64,000 nt of DNA from assembly GCA_035610835.1 (NCBI GenBank), contig CM069445.1:36346656-36410655 (forward strand), in the 5' to 3' direction. The notes beneath the pieces were generated by a model. The model saw only the letters and a list, made by a program, of their open reading frames with translations, did no database searches and was not told the origin of the DNA. The DNA comes from Ophiura sarsii (lineage: Eukaryota; Echinodermata; Ophiuroidea; Amphilepidida; Ophiuridae). Made by a program: the position numbers and the translations under genes. This document shows positions 1-11,010 of the stretch, in pieces; the stretch's first letter is position 1, and every line of letters begins with the position of its first letter.

Positions 1-312
1 GGGAATAGGATATGTCGTGTCATATCACAGAGGCTAAAGATCGGCTGCAGCATCCAAATTAAGACAACAATGGCCATTATCGTTAATGTTTTATTCAAAG
101 GAGTAAAAGTTTACGTCACTTCCCGATCAGTGGCCACGGGAATTCAATGATATCGCTCAGTGGTAGACGGTAGAAATCCTTGATATCAATCTTCTCTATC
201 CTATTGTTACATACCTGACAAAATATTTGGATAAAGCTTGATTAGAGGCTCAAATCAGAGAATCATAAGAAGTTGTATGTTTTATAGCTGTTGCATGTTT
301 TATAGCCGTGCA

Positions 313-610
313 GATGTTAGCTCAACAGCAAAGCCCATATTTTCCCATATTTACCCATCCCATGTTGATCTTGAATCCAAGTTCTAGAAACACTATTTAG
401 GCCATTTTGCTTGGTATTCAATCATAACAATGTCTGCTTACTCAGCCTTTATTGTAGGGCCCTATTAATTCCGATTTCTATACCTATGTATTGACTTGGA
501 TTAGTACAGCCATGTCGATGTTAGCTCCACTGCAGAGCCCAGGTTTCCCTATATTTACCCATCCCATGTTTATCTTGAATCCATGTTGTAGAAACACTAT
601 GAGGTCAACT
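313..610 (+). repeat. Direct duplication in copy A intron
   Basis: A block around 313-400 (..gatgttagctc.., ..tacccatcccatgtt.., ..tagaaacactat..) recurs at about 515-605, offset about 200 bp. It lies in the stretch of A that has no counterpart in B. No coding signal is seen from 1 to 1839 otherwise; this is intron sequence upstream of the first visible exon. Confidence 0.7.
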
Positions 611-1839
611 ATCTACCAAAACCCTCTCGCCATGCAGTCACTCTGTACTCTATACCGGTGTGTGCTGCGGTAGCTTGCTGTGTATCCTATGCTCAAATTG
701 GCCACGCAGGACTGCGGCCCATCTGGCCAATTCTCGGTCACTTGTCACATGCTGTATAAGTAATTTGGTAGATAGTTGATCTACAGTGTTTACAGTGTTC
801 TAGAAATTGGATTCATCAAAACTGAAAAAAAAACAAGGTTTGAAAACTAGGTGGTAAATATTGAAACAATTGAGGCTCTGTAGAAGTGCTAGCATTTTCA
901 TGAAAAGCATTAGTAATAGTGGTTCACGTTATGGCGCACCGGATAACAATTCGTAGGAGAGGACGAAGAGTACTTCTACTCCTTTTGATAAAGATTAGGG
1001 TTAGATCTTGATGTTGGATGCAGTTTTATATATATATATAGCATATCACTATGCTATGGCCAGTCATCGCCATATGGTCTGCTAGCAGAAAAGAGGTCAC
1101 CATTGGTGAGCTGACTGTCCCGTGGGAAGACGGTATGTAGAGCTAATGGCTGAACATGCTGAATGTAGGGACAGGGTTGTAAAGCTTCTTGTTACACCTT
1201 CGAAGTCGGCTGCTGTGGCTTCATCGCGTTCTCTTTTCAGAAGTGGCTTCGTGACTTATGGTTTAGCTGTAGGGGGGTCAAGTCAATAAGTAGAATCAGG
1301 ATCATCATGGGTGTGGTCCAAGTACATCAAGAGGAGCAGATACGTGTAATCCGTCATCAGTTCCTTTCGTGGCAGGTCACAGGAGATTCCAACAGTTATT
1401 CTACCTGCCACTAGAAGCAGATTATGTACTACTTGTTTAATGGAGCATCAACATATTTACGATAGGTTTCATTTCATCTCACCAGCGGAAGTATTGGTTG
1501 TAAAAGGGCCGAACCTCCCGAAGACACATGGTAGATCAGCTGATGATCCCGCTGGTGATAGCATAATACACATTTCATCTTAGTCTTTGTGTATATTCAA
1601 CTACATATCGTAACAATGGGTTATTCCATTGTGATCCATACACTTTCTATGGAAGACATTACCCTATAATCTTCACAGCGAGTGTGATATTTTCCAACGG
1701 GCTTACCTGAATAGATGACTCCGTTTGTACACTCCCTGCGTGGAAGATTAAGGCCCTGTCTTCTATAGGAGGGGGTGTGAGTGCATGGATTTCAACAGGA
1801 ATAGCCTTATTAACGTCCCCTTTTATCTATTCTAACCAG

Positions 1840-2070
1840 TGTTGAGAGCAGTAAGTGATTCAGCGAGACAAGGTGATGACTTCAACGCCTACAGAGCCAC
1901 TTTGGAGTTCCCATCTGGCGAGGCTACCATCATGGAAACCATCCCTAACCTTATAATAGATGATTCACTGGCTGAGGATACGGAGACATTCCGTCTCGAA
2001 ATAACGGATGCTGATAGTGAGGTTGACGCAACTGGCAACACTGTTACAATCAACATTCGTGACGATGATA
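1840..2070 (+). CDS. Copy A exon: Calx-beta 6, second half
   Basis: 231 bp with acceptor ..tctaaccag and donor GTGAGT, phase 1 at both ends. It encodes the second half of a Calx-beta domain, with the family core IIDDSLAEDTETFRLEI and the closing strand TINIRDDD. Differs from the B exon at 52630-52860 by three residues (R/S, S/A, A/D). Confidence 0.92.
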
Positions 2071-5000
2071 GTGAGTGTATTATCCCCGCTGTATATGAAT
2101 CATAATTCATAAACGCCATACGTTTACACCTAAAACATGTTTAAAAAAGTTATGTGTTTGCTTGGTTCGTTATGCAATTTGTTTTTATTTAATTTAAATA
2201 GCATAGCGACAATGTCATGGCAATGTAAACCAAAGAAGGTTCCCGTCGCCAGTCTTGTGATCGAGAAACACGTGCACATGATCGACAATGTACATCCTGC
2301 CATAAAATGTAATGTTTGCAATTGAAAGCATACTCTTATTTTACCGAGACTTTATTTAGGTAACGAATTAATGTGATGCCCTTTTTTAATTTCTTAATAC
2401 AGCTGAGCGTTTCCGATTCGAAATGCTCGCCTATGACGTTGGCGAATCATGTCAAGTATTGCAAGTAGCGATCATCCGTACTGGTACCGGCGAAGAGGGG
2501 ACAACTCTCCGTAAGAAATAGTTCCATATTGTAACTCAATAGTGCAAAATGATAATAAGTTATTTTGGGGCAATTATATAGAGTGAAATATGTCAGAATG
2601 TATTAAAATGATTGTTCACGGTATCAAGGTAAATGTGCCAACAAATCAACGAATGCAATAACATTGAACTATAACATTGATAAGAATTGCAGTTGGAATT
2701 GGGACTAGGATCGGAATTTGAATTTAAATTGTAATTGGAACTAGAATCGGGATTAAAATTGTAATTGTAATTGAAATCAGAGATTAAAATTAAAAAACAA
2801 TATAAAGACTCGGATTAACTGGCGTGAATGATTAAATTAACATTGACATTGTAATTGTAATAGAAATCAAAGTTTGAAATGAAAAACAATATAAAGACTA
2901 AGACTAACAGGCGTGAATGTTTAAATCAATAAAACAGTCTCGAACCCGGCAATTAAAATTCTAAAAAATGAAATTGAAGTCGAAGTCAATATCGAAATCG
3001 ATCTCAATTTAAAATATATTTAAATCCAACGTTTTTAAATGAATTCATTACATTAATTTATACTATAGGTGTATCTGCATCCGACGGCGCTGGCGGCAGT
3101 GGCGCTGTCTATCCCGAAGACTACACAACACGTGAGACTATCGTCAACTTCTTACCCAATCAGCAACAGCAGTTGGTTACCATAAACGTCAATAGAGATA
3201 ATATCAACGAAGGCGCCGAGACTTTTACTCTCAGTCTGAGTAAAATATCCGGATCCGGTGAAGTCGATACATCCGCTAATGTGGCTACGGTTACCATTCA
3301 AGACCAAACGGGTAAAGTGGCGTGTTCCCAAAATTTAGAGAACCGATAACTCTTTTTACAAATACATACGTTATGATTTTTTCATGTATAATTTGTCCTA
3401 ACTTCATTCATACTTTTTGAAATGAGGCACGTATGAACACCCGGTTTCAAAAAACTGCAAGTGGTGTGTTCCAAATCCGCGCAAAAATTGGAAAGCTGGT
3501 AATTTAATTGTTTACTTAATGATTTTCATAAGTTAAGATTCATATTCAGTAAGTACGATACAGCGTGTATCAAAAAGAACGCAACACTTTTTGTCGAGAG
3601 CTGTACAGTTACAGTAAAACACAAATCACTCTAAAACTTATATATTCTGTTAGGTCTACTTATTGGCTATCACATATTCAAATTACAACGATATCGATTA
3701 TTTATTCGCTGAGATATTAAAGGTATAAGTAGAGAAGTGCAAAACACGTTTTACATCGTTCATTCTAAAAACTTGGATTTTGCCTGTCCGATTAGTGTTA
3801 TGGGTTAACAGTTTAATAACTATGTAACCTTAATGTCTGGAATGGTTTATCTTAATTTCCTTTGTTTGAGTAAGGTGGTACATACAATCATTGAATCGTG
3901 TAATCTGATAATCATTCGACCATTTGAAAAAGTCAATCAAAATTGATCGCTTCCAGGGGCATGTTATTGGTTCCAAGATGGAGCCCCCGCTCATAGGTCC
4001 CGGGCAGTTCACGACAGACTGCAGGAATTATTTCCTGATTTGGTATTGGACATGCTAGGGAGTGGCCTGCTCGCTCTCCAGATCTTACACCGTTAGACTT
4101 TTTCTTTTGGGGTTATGTTAAGTCCCAAGTTTTCCAGACACCACCAACTACTCTCCAAGATCATAGGAACCGCATCACAAACGCTATTCAGGGAATTAGA
4201 CGCACTCGGATGACACGTCGAGCAGTGCTTCACATGCAGGAACGTGCTCGTCGATGCATCATGGAACAAGGACAGCATTTTGAGGGTCGAGCAGCACCAT
4301 AATGTCCCATTCACAACAGACTAACAATGACTGATTCATACAAGACACTTATTACTACCTTCACTGGACTATTCCATTTGTTTATCTTTTGAATAATGTG
4401 CCATACTGTTTTATTTATAACATTTACGAGAGAAAAAGAGAGAGGATTTGCAAACAGACTTTGTAATCTGGATTTTCAAGTTGTGTTATTAACTTTCAAC
4501 TAAGTTTATTGCCAGATTTAATTAATATTGATATGATACTGTAATAGCCAGACATTTGATACCTTTAACATGACATTTTCTTCTAAGAATGATGAGTTTG
4601 ATTCCAATTATTTAATTACAATGAGTTATTAAAGTGTTTTCTTGCTAATATTCACCTGACAAGAAAATCAGGCATACAGGATAAACGATGTAAAACGTGT
4701 TTTGCACTTGTCTACGTGTATCGTTGATATCTCAGCGAATCAATAATCGATATCGCTGTAATTTGACTATGTGATAGCCGATAAGTAGACCTAACAGAAT
4801 ATATACATTTCAGAGTGATTTGTGATTTGCCGTAATCGTAGAGCTCGCGACAAAAAGTGTTGCGTTTTTTTTTGATACACCCTGTATAGTTCACATTGCT
4901 GTGTATAACTGATAGTTGTTCTCCTTTTTTATTTGTTGTTGTTTGTAGTTACCTATTCCGTTCAAGATGCTCAGCTTACCTTTGATGAATCTTCTGGCAC

Positions 5001-8000
5001 CGTGCCCGTATACTTTGTGAGAAGTGGTGACTTTTGCGATGCAGATTCAATATGTACGTATGGTTTGAACTCACAAAACGAATCAATATGAAATAATCAA
5101 CATTTAAAGGTGTGTGTGATCATCCAACTGCAACCTACTTGTCTATATCAAAATGAAATTTTGAAATCTGAGAATAACTTATATATCTCAAGCCTCTTGC
5201 GCAATAGCCTAGATCCGGCGTGATCGTGGTTAAGTACACAAGATTGAAGTTAGAACTGGTGACTGAAAAATCGAAATAAGATTGTTACGCTAATTATCCA
5301 TACCCCTATGATAAATTGCAGAAGTTTTACTTGATCAAATGTTGGTGTATTTTTTAACATCTTATACTATGTTTCTTGGCATTTTGAATCATCTAATATA
5401 GACGTTTCGACCAGAGACGGCACTGCACGAGCCAGATCTGATTATATCAGCTTCAGCAATCGTCGCGTGGAATTCTCTAGAAATTCTAATACCGCATCGG
5501 TTCCCCTTACTATTCTTGACGACAATTTTGAGGAACCAACGGAGACTTTTACCATTGAGATCCAAGGAACCAACGTGCAGGTTGGGACAGCTACAGCCAC
5601 AGTCACTGTACAAGATGATGATGGTAATTGCAGTTTTGCTTTTTTTCCTAAACCTACGCCTGTGTTATAAAGATTCTCAAGAAACAAAATGCTATTGATT
5701 ATTTATATTTTCCGGTACAGCATTGGAAATTCCCTTATAGTTAGAGAATAAATGTATTGTTATAGACCGTACCCGTGTTATATTGGCTGATATAAATGCG
5801 GGTGGTAGTATTATTTTATTTTATTTATTCTCCTGGTTGTTCTTCACAAAACATTCTTGAACGGTCCCTGTTAGTATCGAATAACCCACAAACATACTAT
5901 CCAATCCCATACGGTGTGTACGCCATGCGCCGGCGTATTGCGCCGATTAAGCACGCAGGAGAAACGCAGTAAGACGCACTGCAGAAGGGTGGTTACGCTA
6001 ATTAATGTACGCCGTGATATATTGTTTCATATATTTAAAAAATTGCTGTTTTTTTCTGAGAACCAAGGGGAATTGCTTAGCTTTCTTAGCTGTCTGGTCT
6101 AAGAATGTTTTATATAAAAGTCGCTGATTTGTCTAAGAAGCAATCGGAATTGCTTAACATTTATTATTAGCTGTGTTTAAATGTGTAATATTCCGAGAAA
6201 GCAAACAGCCACTCACAGAATTGGAAAGGAAATCACCGAACGTTTATCATCCTTCGATCCCCGCAAGATTGTTGGGATTTCACACTTCCCTCTGGTTTCA
6301 GGCTTGACTTATTAATTAATTATTGCTTGTAGCCTTATTATTTCCCGCGTATAATGTCCTAGCATTACCACTTCTAGGGATTCCTGTATTATGTAATGAA
6401 GTTCAGAGAAGGGAGAAAGGCTAACTTAAATGAATTAAAAATAATAACATTTATTTAGAGTTTCCCTCATACCTCTCATAACACCATAGACATGATCTAG
6501 TTTTGCTATTTCATCTTGAAACCTTATTTTCCTCAACTTTACAGGCCGTGTGAACTTCCGTGATACTTCATACAGGGTACTCGAAAGTCGTGGCTCTGTG
6601 ACTCTGACCATTGATAGGGTGGGCAATACTATTTTGCCATCAACAGTGCGTAAGTAACTAATGCAGATGTTGGGATATAGGGAGGGGTTTGGGTATGTAT
6701 TAACAAGGAGTTATTATAGTAAAATCCGCGAAATTGTAGTATGAACGTGAGTATGAAGACATTCAGATATCCAAAGGCCAGCCTCACTAAAGAAAATAAC
6801 TTAACAGGCCGCCAGGCGACGATAACTTAAGCTAAAGAGGTAACCTGAAGAACCAACATCCATCACCAAACCTTCCTGTTTGTTCTTGATGGTCATTAGA
6901 CCACTGGGTATGAACCTACTTTGATAACATGATACATAAACAAATCAAACGTGGTTCTGACATTTTCAGGTGTGCAAACGGTCAGTGGTCTTCCCGGCAC
7001 AGGTGTAGCTACTGCAGGCGTTGATTACACTGTCTTAACCAACCAGTTCGTCTATTTCGGAGCCGATGAACGTACCAAGACTGTCACTGTGCAAATCCGT
7101 GATGATAACGATAAGGAGGAGGATGAGACATTCACTGTACTCATTATTGGCACTACAGATGGCGTCGTTGGTTTGTCCAATGAAGCCATCGTCACTATCG
7201 AGGACGATGATGAACCGTCTGGACCTGGTAATTATTTTTTCACCTTCACTGATGGTGGATTTATTCGGTGTCGTAACCAGAATTCGGAAGTAGGCCCCAT
7301 ACTGATTTTATGACGTACTTTTAGGGAAATACTCGCATAGCGGAGAGGGGGAACAAAACACACAGAATAATTATAACGGACTAGCTTTTAAGTGTAACGT
7401 ATACGCATAAATTAATATTTATTCATGACATAAAGTTCAACTCACTCATATATATTGTAAACTGCACACCCAGCATCCTGACAATCCTCTATAAAAGTAA
7501 CATGATGCAATCCAAACTGAGTTTCTGTAAATCAGAAACTCACCGGTTGTATAATTGATTACATAGCCTAAATTATTATGAGGTCCGGTCAGCGTGCCGC
7601 GTCGACTTGAATTGAACAATGTTGATGTCCACTTATTAGTTAATGAATTTGGAAGACGGTGGTACGGAGTTGCCAGTTTCCAAGTATATAAATCACGGCC
7701 TAAATAAAGATATTGAAATGTTTGAGAAAACGTTAAGCGTCACAATACTTTAACAACTCAACCTCTTTCATATTTAGTCTATTATTGAATGATTACTCAC
7801 CATTAACATGATTAAAGGTGCCACTTACTTCTCAATAATAATCTCAAATCAACCTGATCAATATCATCAGGGTCAAAGTTTAATCCCGTTACGCCATTTG
7901 TTTCTTATTCAGCTTCTAGTTGACTACATTCGGAATCCGTATTTAAAGCTATTATGTATGGTAGACATTTAATTTATGATACATACCCATTTCTGTAGTT

Positions 8001-9877
8001 TTTGTCAAGGATATACTTTTTCTTTTTAAATCAAATCTATGTTTTTCTGCCAATTTGAAGAATACCTAAACAAGGTTAAGGTTAAGTCTGTACAAGTGTT
8101 TGATTTGGTTAACTTCTGAACATTTTATTTTACGTCAACAGCATTATCAACTGGAGCCATTATCGGTATAGCTGCCGGTGTTGGTGGCGGTATTCTGTTA
8201 CTGCTGATCATCGGTGGCGTTTTCTGCGTCACTTCAATGAGACAGCCCCCTGTACGCGGGCCACCACCGCCCCCAGTAGTCTACAATGCGCCTAACTACC
8301 CACCGGGTTACGGATATCAGGGACCGAATTATAGACCATCCCAGGTAAAATGCAATTTAAAAAATAAAAAAAATCAATTTTCTTAAAAAATGATGATTTT
8401 AGTGACGTAACCGGAATCATAACGAGAAAGGCTGCTTATATCATGTATATAAAGCATTCACAAATACATAGGAGGAGGGGCATTATAGGGCATTATAAAT
8501 TCAGTCTATACTGACAATTGTTACTGTGTTGTAGTCTTAACAATGAACCATGTACAGTGTGAATAAATAACGTACTCAATTGTGGTCGGTTTTTTAATCT
8601 TTGCAAAAATGATTAACTCACAAGAACTTGCAGTCATCGCAAATATTTTGAGATCAAAACTGAACATGGTGCGTGATCACATACAACACTGTATAATAAG
8701 CACCTGTTCATCTAATTGTCAATTATGCTGTATCGATAATAATTGAGCCTAAATCGACTGGTTTTACTTGGAAAAAGGTTACATTTACAACAAAAACTAA
8801 TAAAAAATGTGTGTATTATTGTGTAATAAGAATTCGTGTGTCTGTCGAACGTGCCGGTGGTTTGGCATTAACAATGATATGACGATATGATAATGATGAC
8901 ATTTATCATGTTTACCAACACGCCGTGCTGGAACTTTATGTATTAATTTCTAACCATTCCATGGTCAGAGCAGTACATTCGATTTTACGGTTAGTGCAAT
9001 TCTGCTTTTCACAACACCATTTGATTTGTAGTCACTTTTAATATTGAAATTATAGCTAGTGTATGTATAGAATACATGTATATATTGTATTAACACTAGC
9101 TATTATGTTCTGTACATTGTACTGTTGCGTTGATAATTTTGATAGACTGGCCGAAAAATCACGAAGAAAACCATTTTATTCAGTGCACAATGACTTGACA
9201 ATCGTGACAATACACATTAGTAATTAGTATAACATTGATGTTGTTTAACCTGAACTTTAACCAGTACTAAGCAAGGCCAAACAAACACAGAACCGAACGG
9301 ATGACAGAATATATTACAATCGAATAACCCCACTGACTGAGGCAATAGTCATATGACCTATAACTACGCTCATATTTTTGAGTCACTAAAAAAAAGGTTA
9401 GCCTGCTCAAATTTTACTACCAGAAGCGCTGCCAAATCTCAACTTTTCAGTGCATCCAATTCAAGCACCAATTTGTAAGTGCTTCGAAATCTCAACTTGA
9501 ATTCTTGAGCTGTGGCTTTCAATGCTTGATCGCAAACACCAAATATTTAGTGCTGCCGCTCTAAATCTTTGGTTCTAGCATTAACTTATTTTGAGAGCGC
9601 CTCAGGAATTAAACCTCTTTGTTTGAGCACCTCAGAAATGTTAACTACTAAAATTGTGTGAAACTCGATTGCAAGATCATGACAGTATTTTCATTCATAA
9701 ATTATTAGACTATGTAGGCCTATTAATGAGTATGAAAATAACACATTTATTCGCTTTCAATAGTCATCTACTTGACGCGATAAAAGCATGTTATGATATT
9801 GCTCACTGAGTCGGTTTTATATATTAATAACTTTATTTTAACATTCTGTTTTGCAGAGGATTACATATTACCGATAG
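1840..9877 (+). CDS. Calx-beta receptor-like gene, copy A (3' part, gene-level entry)
   Basis: Paralogue of the gene at 18083-59833, cut by the left window edge. Visible exons encode the second half of Calx-beta 6, Calx-beta 7, 8 and 9, the membrane segment and the tail, all in frame with intact splice sites. Compared by eye with copy B there are about 13 amino-acid substitutions and one single-codon indel in about 500 codons. Introns carry several private insertions. There is no frameshift or stop, so it looks functional. Its first Calx-beta 6 exon should lie roughly 0.1-0.2 kb left of position 1, judging from the spacing in copy B. Confidence 0.85.
2403..2510 (+). CDS. Copy A exon: Calx-beta 7, first half
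   Basis: 108 bp with acceptor ..ttaatacag and donor GTAAGA, phase 1 at both ends. Encodes the opening strands (ERFRFEM..YDVGESCQV..IIRTGTGEEGTTL). Two residues differ from B (L/P, L/F). It is too short to show as a long ORF, and was placed by its splice sites and its match to 54283-54390. Confidence 0.9.
2600..3068. repeat. Degenerate GAATTG-type low-complexity intron
   Basis: About 300 bp of slowly varying words (attgtaattg, gaattgggac, aaattg, tcgaagtcaat) fill the intron, and a similar block sits at 54560-54880 in copy B. It reads as a degenerate hexanucleotide repeat older than the duplication. No coding signal is seen. Confidence 0.55.
3069..3311 (+). CDS. Copy A exon: Calx-beta 7, second half
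   Basis: 243 bp, acceptor ..tactatag, donor GTAAAG, phase 1. Encodes VSASDGAGGSGAVYPEDYTT.. with the core INEGAETFTLSL. The domain closes with TIQDQTG rather than the usual DDD/DDG, so the terminal acidic Ca2+-ligand cluster is reduced in this repeat, in both paralogues. Confidence 0.92.
3561..4884 (+). mobile_element. Tc1/mariner-type element (1324 bp), copy A only
   Basis: Flanked by TA at 3559-3560 and 4885-4886. Ends are CAGCGTGTATCAAAAAGAAC and an inverted match ..TTTGATACACCCTG, with inverted similarity extending about 180 bp inward. The uninterrupted site is present in copy B near 55503 (gtgcgaTAtagttcac), so the insertion post-dates the duplication or was lost precisely in B. It carries a decayed transposase at 3955-4302. 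Confidence 0.9.
3955..4302 (+). pseudogene. Decayed Tc1/mariner transposase fragment
   Basis: One frame reads WFQDGAPAHRS.., the segment around the second catalytic Asp of DDE transposases. After a frameshift near 4055 a second frame reads EWPARSPDLTPLDFFFWGYV.., the segment holding the third acidic residue, and then runs to a stop at 4300-4302. The N-terminal DNA-binding region is missing, so this is an inactive remnant. It lies inside the TA-flanked element at 3561-4884. Confidence 0.85.
4949..5053 (+). CDS. Copy A exon: Calx-beta 8, first half
   Basis: 105 bp, acceptor ..gtttgtag, donor GTACGT, phase 1. Encodes VTYSVQDAQLTFDESSGTVP..YFVRSGDFCDADSI. The protein is identical to the copy B exon at 55560-55664; only synonymous changes are seen. 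Confidence 0.9.
5402..5623 (+). CDS. Copy A exon: Calx-beta 8, second half
   Basis: 222 bp, acceptor ..ctaatatag, donor GTAATT, phase 1. Core ILDDNFEEPTETFTIEI, closing TVTVQDDDG, typical of Calx-beta. Two residues differ from B (S/L, R/K). Confidence 0.92.
6545..6649 (+). CDS. Copy A exon: Calx-beta 9, first half
   Basis: 105 bp, acceptor ..ctttacag, donor GTAAGT, phase 1. Encodes VNFRDTSYRVLESRGSVTL.. The protein is identical in the copy B exon at 57995-58099. Confidence 0.9.
6970..7227 (+). CDS. Copy A exon: Calx-beta 9, second half
   Basis: 258 bp, acceptor ..cattttcag, donor GTAATT, phase 1. Core IRDDNDKEEDETFTVLI, closing TIEDDDEPSGPG, which links the last Calx-beta domain to the membrane exon. 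It has one extra Pro codon (SGLPGTG) relative to B (SGLGTG), plus K/E and L/F changes. Confidence 0.92.
8142..8344 (+). CDS. Copy A exon: transmembrane helix and cytoplasmic tail
   Basis: 203 bp, acceptor ..gtcaacag, donor GTAAAA, phase 1 in and phase 0 out. Encodes a Gly-rich hydrophobic helix (AIIGIAAGVGGGILLLLIIG) followed by RQPPVRGPPPPP and YNAPNYPPGYGYQGPNY. The poly-Pro run and Tyr-containing motifs could bind SH3/WW/EVH1 or SH2-type adaptors (inference). Confidence 0.93.
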
Positions 9878-9891
9878 AATGGAAAATATAG
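9857..9891 (+). CDS. Copy A terminal coding exon with stop
   Basis: 35-bp exon, acceptor ..gttttgcag, donor GTAAGA. In the frame delivered by the membrane exon it reads RITYYR then TAG at 9875-9877; the remaining 14 nt are 3' UTR, ending at a conserved donor. The stop is so close to the next junction that NMD would not be expected. Shifting the acceptor by 2 nt (CAG|AG) would give DYILPIEWKI and a stop at the very end of the exon. Both readings are open in copy B as well. Confidence 0.65.
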
Positions 9892-10786
9892 GTAAGAAGT
9901 GGGAGAGAAAAAAGCCTTGTAAATAAACAAGAAACATCGAAAGGGTTTGAAGTATGTCAAATTTGGCCGAACTTTGACGAAATTGTTTTAAACCAATGAC
10001 TAGTACACAAACAAAAAAAACAAGACCATGAAGAAGATTAATCTGTTTTTGGAACATCGTTCTGTAATTCGAAATCCACACTAGAATTACGACTTGCTAT
10101 CATATAGGCCCTATTACATTAAGAAGTGAGTAGTCCGCTAGATAAAACAGTGAAATTATCACTAAGTTTGCGTAATTTAGACCCAGTTTGGAATGATGTT
10201 TTTCTGTTAATTGTTGTCTAATAAATAATAAAGAGAGTAAAAAGGCCAATAAAATATGCAACAGCTCATTTCTGACTGACCACATCGTTGCAATTAGAAA
10301 ACAAAAGTAAGTTAGCAGAGGTCCCAGTGCTTAAAGGGGAAATGGTGGCGTCATTGGATGGACTGGGGTTGAATGTCGTCCATTTTGTTCACAATATCAA
10401 CCAGAAAATATATCATTAGAGAGCACCAACAATTCAAAATATGATCGGGAATATCCGCAGAAAACACCTAAAACACATCGACCGAAGTGATTACAGCAAT
10501 GGCCTCAGCAGAAAACACCTTTTTAGTCACACTTCTAGCCCCCAACCCTTATACTACCGCCCCACACATTTGCATGGGAATTATATAGAAATAATGATGA
10601 TTGATTAAGTAGCACGATAAACCTAATTCATTGTGAAAGAGAGTAGTAATGTACTCTCAAGTACCACTATGCATTAGAAAGGCGGGAAATATAATCCCAT
10701 ACTTTTTAACAAATATGAACGATTCTTCGGTTTGAGGATAAAAATGTTAATGGTTGTGCCAACATTATCGGTATTTTATGTTACAG

Positions 10787-11010
10787 CTGGATCGTAGGAG
10801 TCAACAAGGAAGAATCCGGAAAAAAACGCTGTGTTAATGAACTCATCAAAACACATGTACATATTTTAAAACTTTTTCCAGTAGTATACACCGTTTTCAC
10901 TTTAAGTTGAGAACTGACGTCAGCGCGTCTTGGTAATTTCATCAAAATATCGCGCGCGTATGGAATAGTGTCAGTCCTGAAATGGAAATTCTGAATAAAT
11001 AGGCCTATTA
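10787..11010 (+). other. Copy A 3' UTR exon (start supported, end uncertain)
   Basis: Acceptor ..atgttacag at 10786, conserved in B at 60196. If the 35-bp exon were skipped, the frame would continue LDRRSQQGRIRKKTLC then stop. In that reading four of five differences from B are amino-acid changing, which fits untranslated sequence better. AATAAA occurs at 10994-10999 and 11860-11865 but neither is conserved in B, so the poly(A) site is unresolved. Confidence 0.5.

Noticed and set aside
2130..2325. Two short opposite-strand ORFs conserved in both units
   Set aside because: They lie in an intron, and their conservation is that of the duplication, with indels breaking the frame in copy B.
10787..10840. 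Protein-coding extension LDRRSQQG.. after exon skipping
   Set aside because: Differences from copy B are mainly amino-acid changing, so untranslated sequence is more likely. Kept only as an alternative.
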